Assembly (NCBI GenBank): GCA_001600415.1
Contig: BCJX01000002.1
Span: forward strand, 734,517-798,516
Direction: 5' to 3'
Source: Pascua guehoae
Lineage: Eukaryota > Basidiomycota > Tremellomycetes > Trichosporonales > Trichosporonaceae
Length of the DNA: 64,000 nt
Positions 34,127 to 44,751 of this stretch are shown here, piece by piece (the first letter of the stretch is position 1; each line of letters begins with the position of its first letter). A program made the position numbers and the translations under genes. The notes under the pieces were generated by a model that was not told the origin of the DNA, searched no databases, and saw nothing but the letters and a program-made list of their open reading frames with translations.

Positions 34127-35961
34127 ATGACCAACTCGATCGACTCGAAGCGTGGCGTTGAACATGACGAAAGCGTCTATAGCGCGGACAAGCGCCAGTC
34201 CGTGGTCGTCCCCGAGGAACGCGTCCATGTCACTGAAGAGCAGGTTCGTAGATGGAGTGTGCGATTGGGACTGCTGGCTAATCCACAACAGAACCGCTCC
34301 ATCTTGCGCAAGACCGACAAGCGCATTCTCATCACCCTCATGGTGGTGTACTTTATGCAGGCACTGGACAAGACGAGTACGTTTGCTACCAACTGAGACT
34401 TGAGACGAACATCTTTATTGACCTCTAGACCTCGGTGTCATGAACCTGCTCGGCCTCTCCAAGGACCTCGGACTGCACGGCACCCAGTACTCGCTCGTCA
34501 GCAGTATGATTCCGTTTGCCCAAATTGCCTGGCAGCCATTCTCGTCCTACCTCGTTGTCCGTGTCGACACCCGCCTCCTCATGGTTGCCCTCCTTGTTCT
34601 CTGGGGCTCGATGGCCTGTATCCTCGGGGCGGCAAACTCATTTGCGTCCATCTCTGCCATTCGTTTCTTCCTCGGTCTTTTCGAGGCTGGATGTGAGTAA
34701 ACAACAACAGCCATGGTCATGTCATGCTAAAACCCAGGTCTTCCCCTGTTCAGCATCTTGACCGCTCAGTGGTACCGCCGGTCCGAGCAGCCGCTGCGCG
34801 TCGCCCTGTGGTACTCGATGAACGGCATTTCGTCAATTGCTGCTGCCGTCTTTTCCTACGGCTTGTGAGTGGTTGGCAACAGCTTGGAAAAAGAGGGCCT
34901 AACTGACCTCCAGTGCCCACCTTTCCGACAACGGCCCGCTCCACAAGTGGCAGGGCCTGACGATTCTGTGCGGTGCCCTCACCCTCGTCTCGGTGCCTCT
35001 TGTCTGGTTCTGTGTCGATTCGACCGTCGAAAAGTCGCGCTTCCTTACGCCCGAGGAAAAAGTGCTCGCCACTGAGCGCCTGCGTGCCAACCAGACGGGT
35101 GTGGGCTCCAACGAGTTCAAGTGGGCCCACGTGTGGGAAGTCGTCTACGACCCCAAGTCGTACCTCTTTGTCGGCATTGCCATTCTCATCAACGCCGGGG
35201 CTGCAATCACCTCTGCCTTTGGCCCCACCGTGAGTCATCGTAAAAGGCGGACCGATCACTGACCTTGGCAGCTCGTTAACAACATGGGCTTTGACCAGTA
35301 CACGAGTGCGCTGCTCAACATTCCCTTTGGCTTCCTCCAGCTCGTCGTCATCATTGCCGCCTCGTGGATTGCTCAAAAGGTCAGCTCCAAGGCCATCCCC
35401 CTCGCGTTCCTCCAGCTTCCGTGCCTCGTTGGCGCCGTCCTCATGTACGTCGAGGGCACGTCGGGCCATTTCCGCCAGAGCGTCGGCCTCGTCGGGTACT
35501 ACTTTATGGCCAGTGTCTTTGGCTGCAACCCCCTCATCATTGCCTGGGTCATGGGCAACACGGGTGGCCAGACAAAGAAGAGTGTCCTCCTCGGTCTGTA
35601 CCAGATGGGTGCGGCTGCGGGCAACATTTTTGGCCCCATGCTCTTCGACTCCAAGGATGCTCCATACTATATCCCGGGCCTCAAGGGCTGCCTCGGCATC
35701 TTTGCGGGACAGATTGTCCTCGTCGGCATCACCGCTTTTGTTCTCGTCCTCCTCAACCGTAAGCGCCGCGCGCAGCGTGTGGCCAACGGCAAGCCCGAGT
35801 TTATCAAGGACACGTCGATGATGAACAAGTTTGAAAACTTTGACGACGAGGGTGTCCTGGGACAGCACGGTGAGTTGATGTAAAATGACAAAGCGTTGCT
35901 GACAGTAGCGCTCGACGACCTTACAGACTTCAAGAACGACGAGTTTGTCTACGTGTACTAA
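34127..35961 (+). CDS. MFS permease of the allantoate/anion:cation symporter (Dal5-like) family
   Basis: Seven exons: 34127-34243, 34292-34376, 34429-34692, 34738-34864, 34914-35229, 35272-35869 and 35906-35961, giving 520 residues. Family marks are LRKTDKRILITLMVVYFMQA (TM1 start), LDKTNLGVMNLLGL, the motif GLFEAGCLPLFSILTAQWYRR and a C-terminal half with six more hydrophobic segments (about 12 in all). The protein should be a plasma-membrane importer of small organic anions, vitamins or ureido compounds; the substrate is not predictable. The first intron (34244-34291) is 48 nt, a multiple of three and free of stops, so retention would add 16 residues rather than break the frame (536 in total). 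The C-terminal tail is acidic (ALDDLTDFKNDEF). It is divergent from the GH5 gene. Confidence 0.92.
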
Positions 35962-36691
35962 GTGATTTTGAGATTTCAAGGAAATTATTGGTAGATATAA
36001 GAAGCCGCAGCTAGTGGGCAGATGCAGGGGCATCCCAATAAGAAGAACAGCTTGAGAAGGCATTGGATGGGCACCTAGATGCGCATGCTCGGAATATGCA
36101 GCCTATCAGGGGAATCGTTCACGAGCACTCGCCGACTTCATGGGACACCTGTACAGCTAGTCTACTGATCTAAATGGTGCCATCGGATCGATTCTACCGT
36201 GGGTCGGCGGAGAAAGCAAGGTGGTTGTAAAGCGCTCTTGTCTTGACGGCATGGTTCTTGCGCTCTCGTCGTTGAGGCGAAGGGAAGCAGACGATCCCGT
36301 CCAACACTGAAGCATAGGCCACGCTCACAGCGAATGGCGTGGCGGCAAGGAGTCGCCTGAATTTTGCACGTCTTCGGTGAAGCCGTCCCGAGATGCGAGC
36401 TGCGAGACGAGACTACTCCCGTCTGCTTCTTGGAACATTAGCAAAACAGATTGTGTGACCATGGGGTTCGCACCGCAAACTGCGCAAAAGTGACAGTTGT
36501 GTGCGGGCACGAGGTTAAACCTGTTTCTTGCCAGATTACATAGATGAACGACATTATAAAAAGAGGCCCTTGAGAGTCTTGCCAGGTTCTCGAAAGGCCA
36601 TTAGGAAATATACCATGACGCGACTGAGTGTCCGGTCCAAGCTGTTCATCAACTACCAAGGGATGTTAAGCTCCACACCAGATTGGGACTG
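35962..36691. other. convergent intergenic region, no gene seen
   Basis: These 730 bases lie between the permease stop and the stop of the dihydroorotate-dehydrogenase-like gene. The GC content is lower than in coding sequence. Nothing recognisable is present. Confidence 0.55.
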
Positions 36692-37672
36692 TTACAACCT
36701 GGCCAGGGGCTTTGAGATTCTGTCAAAGACCTCGACACCCTGTTTTCCAAGCGCCGTCGCGACTGCAACCGCCTTTGCGCCCGCCGCCTTCATCCTGTGG
36801 TATCCCGCCGCATCCGAAACGCCGCCGACGCCAATCAGGTCGACCTTGTCAGCGAGCCCCGCGTCATCGAGGAGTTTGCGGAGCGTGACAACGTTGCCGA
36901 GCGCGAGGGGGTGGAGCGCGGGGCCGGCCATGCCGCCAAACCCGCCTTCAGAGGGGAGGATTCCCCCGCCCTTTGCGTCGAGGACGACGCACGACCCGAG
37001 CGTGTTGGTGGTCGTGATAAAGGAGATTCTGGGCTGCGCGGCCGCGACTGCATCGACGAGCATGGAAAACTGCGCCGCGTGCGTGTACGGTGTCGCCTTG
37101 AGACCCACGGGGATGGGCGGGTTGGCAGGGAGTGCCGCGAGGAACGCAGCAAGCTCGCCCGCGTTGTAGGCTGGTGGCGGGTGGCCCGGGACGTTGGGGC
37201 AGCTGAGGTTGATCTCGACTGCCAAACGCGCCTGGGGCAGTTCGGAAGCCAGCGCAATGACGCGCGATACGGCCTCAGCGTTGGACTCTGGCGTGTCGCC
37301 CGTCACCGACACGATGATGAGCTTGCGCGACTCGGGGTACTCGGCGACGAGCGTCCGGACAAAGTCGAGGTACGACGACAGGTGCAGCGGGCTCAGGCCA
37401 AAGCAGTTGAGCGAGCCGCTGTTCGCCGTGTCAGACCGGTCCGCGGGAAACGCGGCGGGCGCAACACCCGTCGCAGAAGACGAGTTGGACGGGTCATAGA
37501 ACAGAAACGTGTTCTTGCGGTCGTCATGCGGATACCCGTCCACGAGCGAGGTGCGCGTCGTAATGGCTCCCGTCGACTTGGAGGCGTACAAGGGCCGCAG
37601 GAAGCTCAGGTCGGTCGCCCACGGGCACGCAGCGTTGAGCAGCGGAGGGTCGATGGTGAGCCTTGGAGCCAT
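36692..37672 (-). CDS. class-1A-like dihydroorotate dehydrogenase
   Basis: A single uninterrupted frame of 326 residues, ATG 37672 to TAA 36692, in a window where nearly every gene is cut by many introns. Class 1A features are visible: AVEINLSCPNVPGHPPPAYN, with the catalytic-base candidate Cys158 (class 2 mitochondrial enzymes use Ser); the FMN-binding end ITTTNTLGSCVVLDAKGGG; FGGMAGPALHPLALGNV; LIGVGGVSD; and AVAVATALGKQG. No mitochondrial targeting sequence or membrane helix is present, so the protein should be soluble and cytosolic, with fumarate as acceptor in characterised class 1A enzymes. It would act in pyrimidine synthesis, or may be a paralogue with another substrate. The intron-free structure and bacterial-type class make horizontal origin possible. 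It lies next to a repeat-rich low-GC region. Confidence 0.88.
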   Translation of the reverse strand: MAPRLTIDPPLLNAACPWATDLSFLRPLYASKSTGAITTRTSLVDGYPHDDRKNTFLFYDPSNSSSATGVAPAAFPADRSDTANSGSLNCFGLSPLHLSSYLDFVRTLVAEYPESRKLIIVSVTGDTPESNAEAVSRVIALASELPQARLAVEINLSCPNVPGHPPPAYNAGELAAFLAALPANPPIPVGLKATPYTHAAQFSMLVDAVAAAQPRISFITTTNTLGSCVVLDAKGGGILPSEGGFGGMAGPALHPLALGNVVTLRKLLDDAGLADKVDLIGVGGVSDAAGYHRMKAAGAKAVAVATALGKQGVEVFDRISKPLARL

Positions 37673-38147
37673 TTTGTGAGTCACAGTCAGAAAGAACGAG
37701 ATGAAGACGAGAGATAGGGAGATATAGGAGACGACAGTTCGTTGAGGTTCGAGACGAGGATGATAACTGGCTGGACGCCGATTTTTGCGGGGCCCTTCCA
37801 TGTCCAACCCTGACTTCGGATGTTCCCGACGGAGTTGCGGAAATGGTCTCGCTATACGTAATAGCACGGCTCTTCTCACAACTCTTAAGCTGGTCGTGTC
37901 GCCTACAGGCACTCTGTAGCAGCAGGGCTGTGGACAACTTTGGAAGAACTTGGACAGACTCGAACTTGTCCATACGTAGCATATTCGTTTAATAAATATG
38001 AAACCGATCCGTCCAAAAGAAAAAGACAAAGAATCTGCACGGTGCTAGAGAAGTTCCCCCCCCTCCGGCCCAGTCGTCTCAGCAGGTCTCCTCCCTCATA
38101 CCCCCACTCTCCACCCCCCCCTCCCTGGACCACACACACACACTAAA

Positions 38148-38233
38148 NNNNNNNNNNNNNNNNNNNNNNNNNNNNNNNNNNNNNNNNNNNNNNNNNNNNN
38201 NNNNNNNNNNNNNNNNNNNNNNNNNNNNNNNNN
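38148..38233. other. assembly gap (86 N)
   Basis: A run of 86 N sits inside an (AC)n-flanked repeat, so the assembler failed at the simple sequence. The real length is unknown. Confidence 0.98.
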
Positions 38234-38245
38234 CCCCGGCCCCCC

Positions 38246-38275
<30 letters not shown>
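38246..38275. repeat. (AC)n microsatellite
   Basis: Uninterrupted AC dinucleotides directly after the gap. A matching shorter run (about 38131-38144) lies before the gap. Confidence 0.95.
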
Positions 38276-38280
<5 letters not shown>

Positions 38281-38311
38281 TTCGGTCTCCTTCCCACCCC
38301 CCAGTAGTCGG

Positions 38312-38341
38312 CCATGTGGAAACCATGCAGCTTCCACATGG
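38312..38341. repeat. perfect 10-bp inverted repeat
   Basis: CCATGTGGAA at 38312-38321 and its exact reverse complement TTCCACATGG at 38332-38341 flank a 10-base loop. It could form a hairpin or be a dimeric protein site. It lies at the boundary of the duplicated unit. Confidence 0.85.
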
Positions 38342-38547
38342 TTTATCTCGAGCACCTTCGCTTTATATAATAGATGAAACCGAACCGTGCAAAAAGAAAA
38401 GACAAAGAATTTGCTGTGTAATTTGTGCTAGAGAGATTCACACAGACAGGAGAGATGTATATCAAATGTTCCGAAGCAGAGCTGCAGAGGCTCTTGAAAG
38501 CGCATCTATCATACACACCCGCCCTCTCTTCTCAGGTTTCTCCCCCC

Positions 38548-38549
<2 letters not shown>

Positions 38550-38583
<34 letters not shown>
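38550..38583. repeat. (AC)n microsatellite, second copy
   Basis: About 17 AC units in the second duplicated segment, at the position equivalent to the first tract. Confidence 0.95.
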
Positions 38584-38585
<2 letters not shown>

Positions 38586-39274
38586 ATTGCCACATGGTTT
38601 GCCATATGGTTTTCCCATGGTTTGTCTCGACCAAGATCGCTTTATATCATAGATTACTTGAAATAAAATATTTGTTTAAACTCAACCAGAAGAATTCTCC
38701 TTCCCAGCGTTCGTGTTTGGTGGACAATTACCGTATTATTCTTGTAAACTCTGGGGACAATTGCTAACTCTTGGCTTGATCTTTTCTGTGCCGAGTCTGA
38801 CCACATGGTTGACCAAGGTTTGTTGTAGGCATTCGAGCCTCGCACTCACGCACCATCGCACGTGCGCCCGAGCTGCCGCATGCTATAGTTATACTCGCGC
38901 GGGCGATATATTCTATGAATCGCTCTATCGCTCAATACAACAGGTTTGACGTGTCTGATTTTTGCTGTAGCTGTAATAGCACCATGAAGCCGCGCTATCC
39001 ATATACCCAAAAGATATCCTAAATACCGTCGAGAGGGCATCTCGGCGGATTCGCTTCATGAACATGTCCGTGGGAACGCGGCTGAGAGCGTGTACTATTA
39101 CAGCAGCACCGTGCAATTGCGTTCCCCATTTGTTGTTGCACTACTCGGTTTCATGGCTTGAGAAAAAAATATCCATCTATTATGTATGCAGCTGTATACA
39201 GCTCGCCACCAGTGCCCTGGAGGGAGATGAGATCTAATATGATGACTGATTGCGCAATGCGCCACGTCCAACAC

Positions 39275-42200
39275 TTAACGCTTCTGCCACTTGAGGAAGC
39301 GGGCGGCAATGAGGAGCACGATAATGTTGAACACGACGTAGCACAGGAAGATGCCAAAGTCGCGCCAGCGGGTGCTGAACTCGATGTTGAGGTTGGCAAA
39401 GAAGGACTGGCCCGACGAGTACTGGCAGTAGTTGCACATGTCGGTCGCGTTGTCGTTTTCGAGGTATCCGCCCATGACGGCTGCAAACTTGCCTGCCCAC
39501 TCGGCGCAGGTCTGGCCGACGGGAGGAGGGAACGAGTGGAACTCGTGGGGCTTGCAGATGACGGGAACGTCCTGGAGACCAGTGGAGACGAGACCCGAGA
39601 TGAGACGTGTGAACGGGTCGAGGGGCCACATCCACGAACGCCAGAAGTAGGGCAGCGTCGCAGGAGGCGCCGTAACACCACAGAAGACGGAGAAGAGCAC
39701 CAGGAGGAAGGGGTTGAAGAGCGCCGCGACCATGATGGTTGGCGAGAGCGCAGCAATGGCCTGGCCGAGCGTCACCGAGTAGATCTCGGTGAGCATGACC
39801 ATGAGGAAGAAGTAGCCAGCGCGGCTCGACGCCGTCGGGAAGCCGACACCATAGTAGAGGAGGAGGAAGAAGGCGACTGAGCAGAGGACCGAGTACGGCA
39901 TCTCGGCAAGGAGCTGAGTGAGGGCAAAGATGGTGCTCGAGTACATCTTGGACGACGCCTCGCGGTTGAACGTCATGCGGGACATGATGTACTGGGGCTC
40001 GATCTGGGCGAGGACAAGAGCCGGCAGAACAGTGGCGAAGAAGATGGCGAAGACGCGGTACTGGAGCGACTCGAGCGAGTTGTCAATGCGGAGGAAGGTG
40101 AGGAGGACGACCATGCCAATGGCAATGTGCGCAAACAGACGGGTGTACTGGTAGTCTGCGTTGCGCCACAGAGCAACGTTGGTGCGCTCCAAGACAGTCT
40201 TGAGCTGGAAGACAAAGCTGGTCGCGTACTCGGTGTTCTTGACGTTGACGTCGAGAGGCTTGGCATTGGCGTCGGCGTTGAGCCGCTGGATCTCGTTCTT
40301 GACCTCTGCAAATTCGGGCGAGTTGACCCACTTCTCGTGCCAGTCGCCGCCAATGCGCTTGCGCGAGCCGGCACCGATAGCCTCGAGCATAAACTCGGCA
40401 GGGTTGGCGTCTCCGGGAACCTTTGCGCCGTTGCGCTCAAGGTAGTCAATGAGGACCTTGGAGTCGGTGCCAATGTCACCAAAGTAGACACACTCGCCAC
40501 CACGCTGCAGAAGCAGGAGGCGGTCAAACGACTGGAACAGAAGAGCGTTGGGCTGGTGGATCGTGCAGAGAATCTTCTGGCCAGCAGCAGTGAGCTTGCG
40601 AAGGAAGCGGATAATGTTGTACGCGCTCTGCCCGTCGAGACCCGAGGTCGGCTCGTCGAGGAAGAGGAGCAGGTCGGGCTTGGCGGCAAGTTCGACACCA
40701 ATGGTCACACGCTTGCGAGCCTCGACCGAAAGACCGTAGCCGGGGAAACCAATCATGCCGTCGGCGAGGTCCTGGAGCTCAAGCAGCTCGATAATGTCCT
40801 CAACGTAGGCGTCCTTTTCCTCCTTGGGGACGTCCTGTGGCTGGCGAAGGTATGCAGAAAAGCGCAGAGCCTCACGCACGGTCGAAGTCCATTCGTGCAC
40901 GTCGAGCTGTTCGGCGTACGCACAGCCACGGGCAAACGAGACATCGGTCGGGCGACCGTTCATGCGAATGTCACCCTCAATCACACCGATGCTCTTGCGG
41001 GACGCGAGGACATCGAGAAGCGTAGTCTTACCGGCACCGGACGCGCCCATGAGGGCTGTGAGGGTACCGGGCTTGACGTAGCCATAGACATCGTTGAGGA
41101 GGACGCGTTGGCCGCCGGGAACGGGGACAGTGTACTTGAGGCCCTCCCACGTGAATGGCGCGGGAGCCATCTTGAGCGCACTAAGGTCGGGGTCGAGCTT
41201 GCCGGCACGGAACTCTTCCTTGCGCTCGGCAAGACGAGTGTTGAGCTTCTTGAGCTCCTTGTCCTCCTTCTTGAACACGACAATCGCAAGGTGGTTGGCA
41301 CCGAGCTTGGCGTACTCCATAAAGAAGGCCTGGAGGAGCAGGCTGAGAAAATTAGCGACTGCCACACTCGTAATTTTTTTTTTTAATTTTTTTTTGTTCT
41401 TCAACAAAGAAAATTAAATAAGAATTGAATAAAAGCCTGGGACAGAATCAGAACTCACAAGAAGACAAAGAAGCCGATGAGGATGCCATAGTTGCGCCAG
41501 ATGTGCGCCTTGGAGTACCCGAAAGCGGCGTGCATGTAGTCGGTGCCGGTGACGACCGACTGGCCGGGAATCGAGCCCGGGAGCGAACACAGCTGGTTCG
41601 GACCAACTCCGTCCGGGAATCCAGTGATTCCTGCCTGCGGAATGTTTGTCGGAACAATATAATTGCTGTCGCAAGTGAGGTCGATTCGACTAAACTCGTT
41701 GGCAAAAATTGCCTCGTAACCGTAGAAGAGGGGGTTCAAGTACGAGAGCCAGAACAGCCACCTCTTCATGCGGTTTAACGGTATCATATAACCGGAGTAA
41801 GTAACGAAAATCGAGATAATAATCGAGGCCAGACGCGCAGCAACGTTGTAATCTGTCGTAGCGACACCGAGGACGCGGAAGAAGGAGGCCATGACCATAA
41901 ATGTGGTGAAAACCATGAGGAAAAATAGGAAAAACGCGCCTCCGGACGAGTAAAGGCCGCCCATAAAGTAGAGGATCAACGTAAAGACGAAGATGTTGGT
42001 CACGTTGAAGGGTACGTCGGCTGCGACAGCGGCAATAGCGTAGGCAGATGGACGGTAGTAGCGGTATCCGACTTGGCGGAAGAGGATGGGGCGACCCATC
42101 ATCTGGCCGGGCAACTCCGAAAATGACGTCAGAGCGTTAAACAAAAGACCAAGGAAGAGCAGACCGCCGCGAGTAAAGGCGCCAGAGGCAGATTCGGGGA

Positions 42201-43950
42201 GACGGAAGTAGACAGAGCCGACGATAAGGGCGATGATGATCGAAGTGGCGTAGCTGGTAACCATGTCAAACCTGTTCTGGAGCTTGAGAATGGTCTGGCG
42301 CTGGACAAGGGCCATTGTCTGGGCAAAGAAGTTTACAGTGTAAGGCGACTTTTCGCTGACACCGCGGTGCTTCTGCTCGATGACGGCCTTGCGGAACTCT
42401 TCGCGGTCGCGCTCGTCCTCTTGCATTTTGCGCTTGTACTCGTCCTTTTCCTGGATCATGCGACGGTGAATGTCGGACGCGACAAACGCTGCCTCCATCT
42501 CCTCGGGGGTAGAGGGGACGTTGGTCTCGTCGCGGCCGTCCTGGAAGCGGCGCTCGTTGGGGTCGGTGCAGCCGGAGAGGTAGTCGGCGGTGGTCTGGCG
42601 AGGAAGGTCAAGGTAACCGAGGGAAACCATGTAGCTGCGTGCCTCGGCAATGGGGCCAAAGTAGACGACGTGGCCCTCGTTCAGGACGAGGACCTTGTCA
42701 AACTGCTCATAAATACCCTCACCGGCCTGGTAGAGCGACACAAAGGTGGTCTGGTTCATAATGTCGGTGAGGAGGCGGAGCGACTTGGCATAGTCGAGGG
42801 CGGTGGAGGCGTCGAGACCACGGGTCGAATTGTCCCACGACGACAGGGCACAGCCCGAGCAGAACTGCTCGGCAATCGAGACACGCTTGCGCTCGCCGCC
42901 CGACACACCACGGAGGAAGGCGTTACCGACGACCGTGTTGGCCGTGTGCTTGATGTTGAGCATCGAGAGGAGAAGGTTGAGCAGGTCCTCGCGGTACTGC
43001 GCAGTGGTGAGGCCCGGGATGCGCTTCTTGGGCGTCTTGAGCTGGAGCGCAAAGCGGAGGGTCTGGGCGACGGTGAGGGTGGGAAGGTGGTCGTCGTCCT
43101 CCTGGTTGTAGAGCACCTCGCCGGCATAGAGCTTGTGCATCTCCTTCGAGTTGACACCGGCGTACTCGACGTTGCCGTTGACCTCGAGGAAGCCCTCGCG
43201 CTGGTTGGCAATCGACTTGAGGAAGGTCGAGCAGCCAGCACCGGGTCGGCCGAGAACAAGACACATTTCTCCGGGCTTGAGGACACCCGAGTTCTTGTGG
43301 AGGATCGTCTTGGGCTTGGGGGCAAAGGGGTTGTAGCCGACGACGCCGAGGAGCTTGATGACGGGCATCATAAACTGCTCCATAATGGCGTTGGGGAAGG
43401 TGCGGATGTGCATCTTCATGCCACCGGCGCCAATGACCTCGAGGTCCTCCCAGACGACACCGACATTCTTGTGAGCAATACCAGCCTCGTCGCGAGCATT
43501 GCGGCCCGCACGGAGCTCGTCGGAAAGGTTAAACTCGTCGTCCTTGCCTACCTCGCCCTTTTCGGCGTCGGACGGGTTGGCGGTCGTGCTCGAAGTGTGT
43601 GTGACGGTGCGGTGGGGCTGCGGCCTGCTCAACACGGAACGAAGCGAAAGGCCGCCAGTCGTGGTACGACGGAGCTCGGTCGAGTTTTGCGAGAGGGTAG
43701 AGTACTTGCGCTCGAGGGCAGCAAACTCCTCCTTTCCGCGACGGACAGAGACGTGGCCACCGAGCTCGCCGACAAACGACGAGTTGGCAGTCTTCAAGTT
43801 CTCCAGACCGCTTCCCGAGGCAGTGCGGCCGTCGGTCTCGGAGACGGCCATCTCGTCGCGGACCTCGGGAGCCTCGGAAGCGATAGGGGCGTCGAGGGCG
43901 GCACTGCCCTCGAGCGCGAGCTGTTCATTTTGCTCCAATGGAGAGGACAT
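39275..43950 (-). CDS. full-size PDR/CDR-type ABC transporter (ABCG)
   Basis: Two exons, 41459-43950 and 39275-41342, giving 1519 residues in the (NBD-TMD)2 order of fungal PDR pumps. NBD1 shows the family's degenerate motifs: Walker A GRPGAGCST at about 234-242, signature VSGGERKRVS at 349-358, and WDNSTRGLD in place of a normal Walker B. NBD2 is canonical: GASGAGKTT at about 930-938, LSVEARKRVTIG as the altered signature, and LLLFLDEPTSGLD. Each half ends in about six membrane spans, with EYAKLGANHLAIVVFKKEDK in the linker. Such plasma-membrane pumps export azoles, other xenobiotics and lipids in known fungi; the substrate here is inferred only by family. The 116-bp intron (41343-41458) carries A/T homopolymers. 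The ATG at 43950 starts MSSPLEQNEQ. Confidence 0.96.
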
Positions 43951-44668
43951 GGTAGCAGCGGCGACCAGCAGCAGCGAGCGTTGCTACGGTTGTTTGGGCC
44001 GGCTTGAAATGAAAATAAGGTGAAGAGGGGGAAAAAAAGGAGCGACAAGAAATGGAAAGAAATAAATAAAGAAGAGAGATGAGAGATAGCGGCGGACGGG
44101 GTTATCGTGCCATTCCTCTTTCGCCTCTCGAACGACAGCTTGACAATATTTGTCCTGGTGTTGAGGCCGTCGGCGAGGCAATGGCGAGGCACCGGCATGG
44201 ACCGGCGAGGTTCACAGGGGTGGTTGCCCCAACAGGTTTCCCCAAGAGGGGTAGTGACCGTCGGATCCGCTACTGGTGCTCTAGGCCGAGGTCAGGTCCG
44301 AGTCCCTGAGCGGCTTTGGGTGGATAACATTGTGATACGGGATACACCTCGGCTGCAAAAGGGCACTAGGGCCTTTTACGGCTGTTGTGCCGGACAGGAA
44401 AAATCTTTCAGGAAAATCGCTTGTTTCGGTAATGCGCAGTGCAGGCTCGCATCATGGAGACCGAATAGAACCTCCGCCACAGATGAGACGACGGTGGGCT
44501 GGGCTCGGATGCTCCCTCCACCGACGTTGCTGACTCACGCCCCGCCTGCATCACCGCCTACGGCTCCGAGAATGACTGACGAAATTGTCTGCGATTCAGG
44601 AAATACGGACATGCGTATACAACCTCCATCCCTCGGCGCCCGGTGTGCCCGTCGGTCCCCACAATCAC

Positions 44669-44751
<83 letters not shown>

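Larger units (their letters stand above)
37988..38665. repeat. imperfect direct duplication with (AC)n tracts
   Basis: The block AATATGAAACCGATCC...AAAGACAAAGAATCTGC...GTGCTAGAGA (about 37996-38055) recurs as ATGAAACCGAACC...AAAGACAAAGAATTTGC...GTGCTAGAGA (about 38372-38434). Each copy is followed by a C-rich stretch, an (AC)n tract and a CACATGGTTT...TCTCGA...CGCTTTATAT end (near 38334-38362 and 38591-38647). The copies are diverged and differ in spacing. Confidence 0.8.
37673..39274. other. AT-richer repeat region upstream of the DHODH-like gene
   Basis: About 1.6 kb between the DHODH start and the 3' end of the ABC gene. From about 37920 to 39230 the base composition is clearly more AT-rich than elsewhere. 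It holds an assembly gap, three (AC)n tracts, duplicated segments, a perfect 10-bp inverted repeat and a second pair of inverted 10-mers (GCTGTAATAG near 38967 and CTATTACAGC near 39094). No coding frame is supported. It could be the remains of a mobile element. Confidence 0.6.

Noticed and set aside
38131..38583. Repeated short units that might suggest a CRISPR-like array or a transposon end
   Set aside because: Units are few, diverged and unevenly spaced and contain microsatellites. There is no transposase or Cas gene, and the organism is eukaryotic. Kept only as a repeat region.
40127..41386. 419-codon plus-strand frame
   Set aside because: Antisense shadow of the second ABC transporter exon.
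42367..44007. 546-codon plus-strand frame
   Set aside because: Antisense shadow of the ABC transporter exon, which has all ABC motifs.
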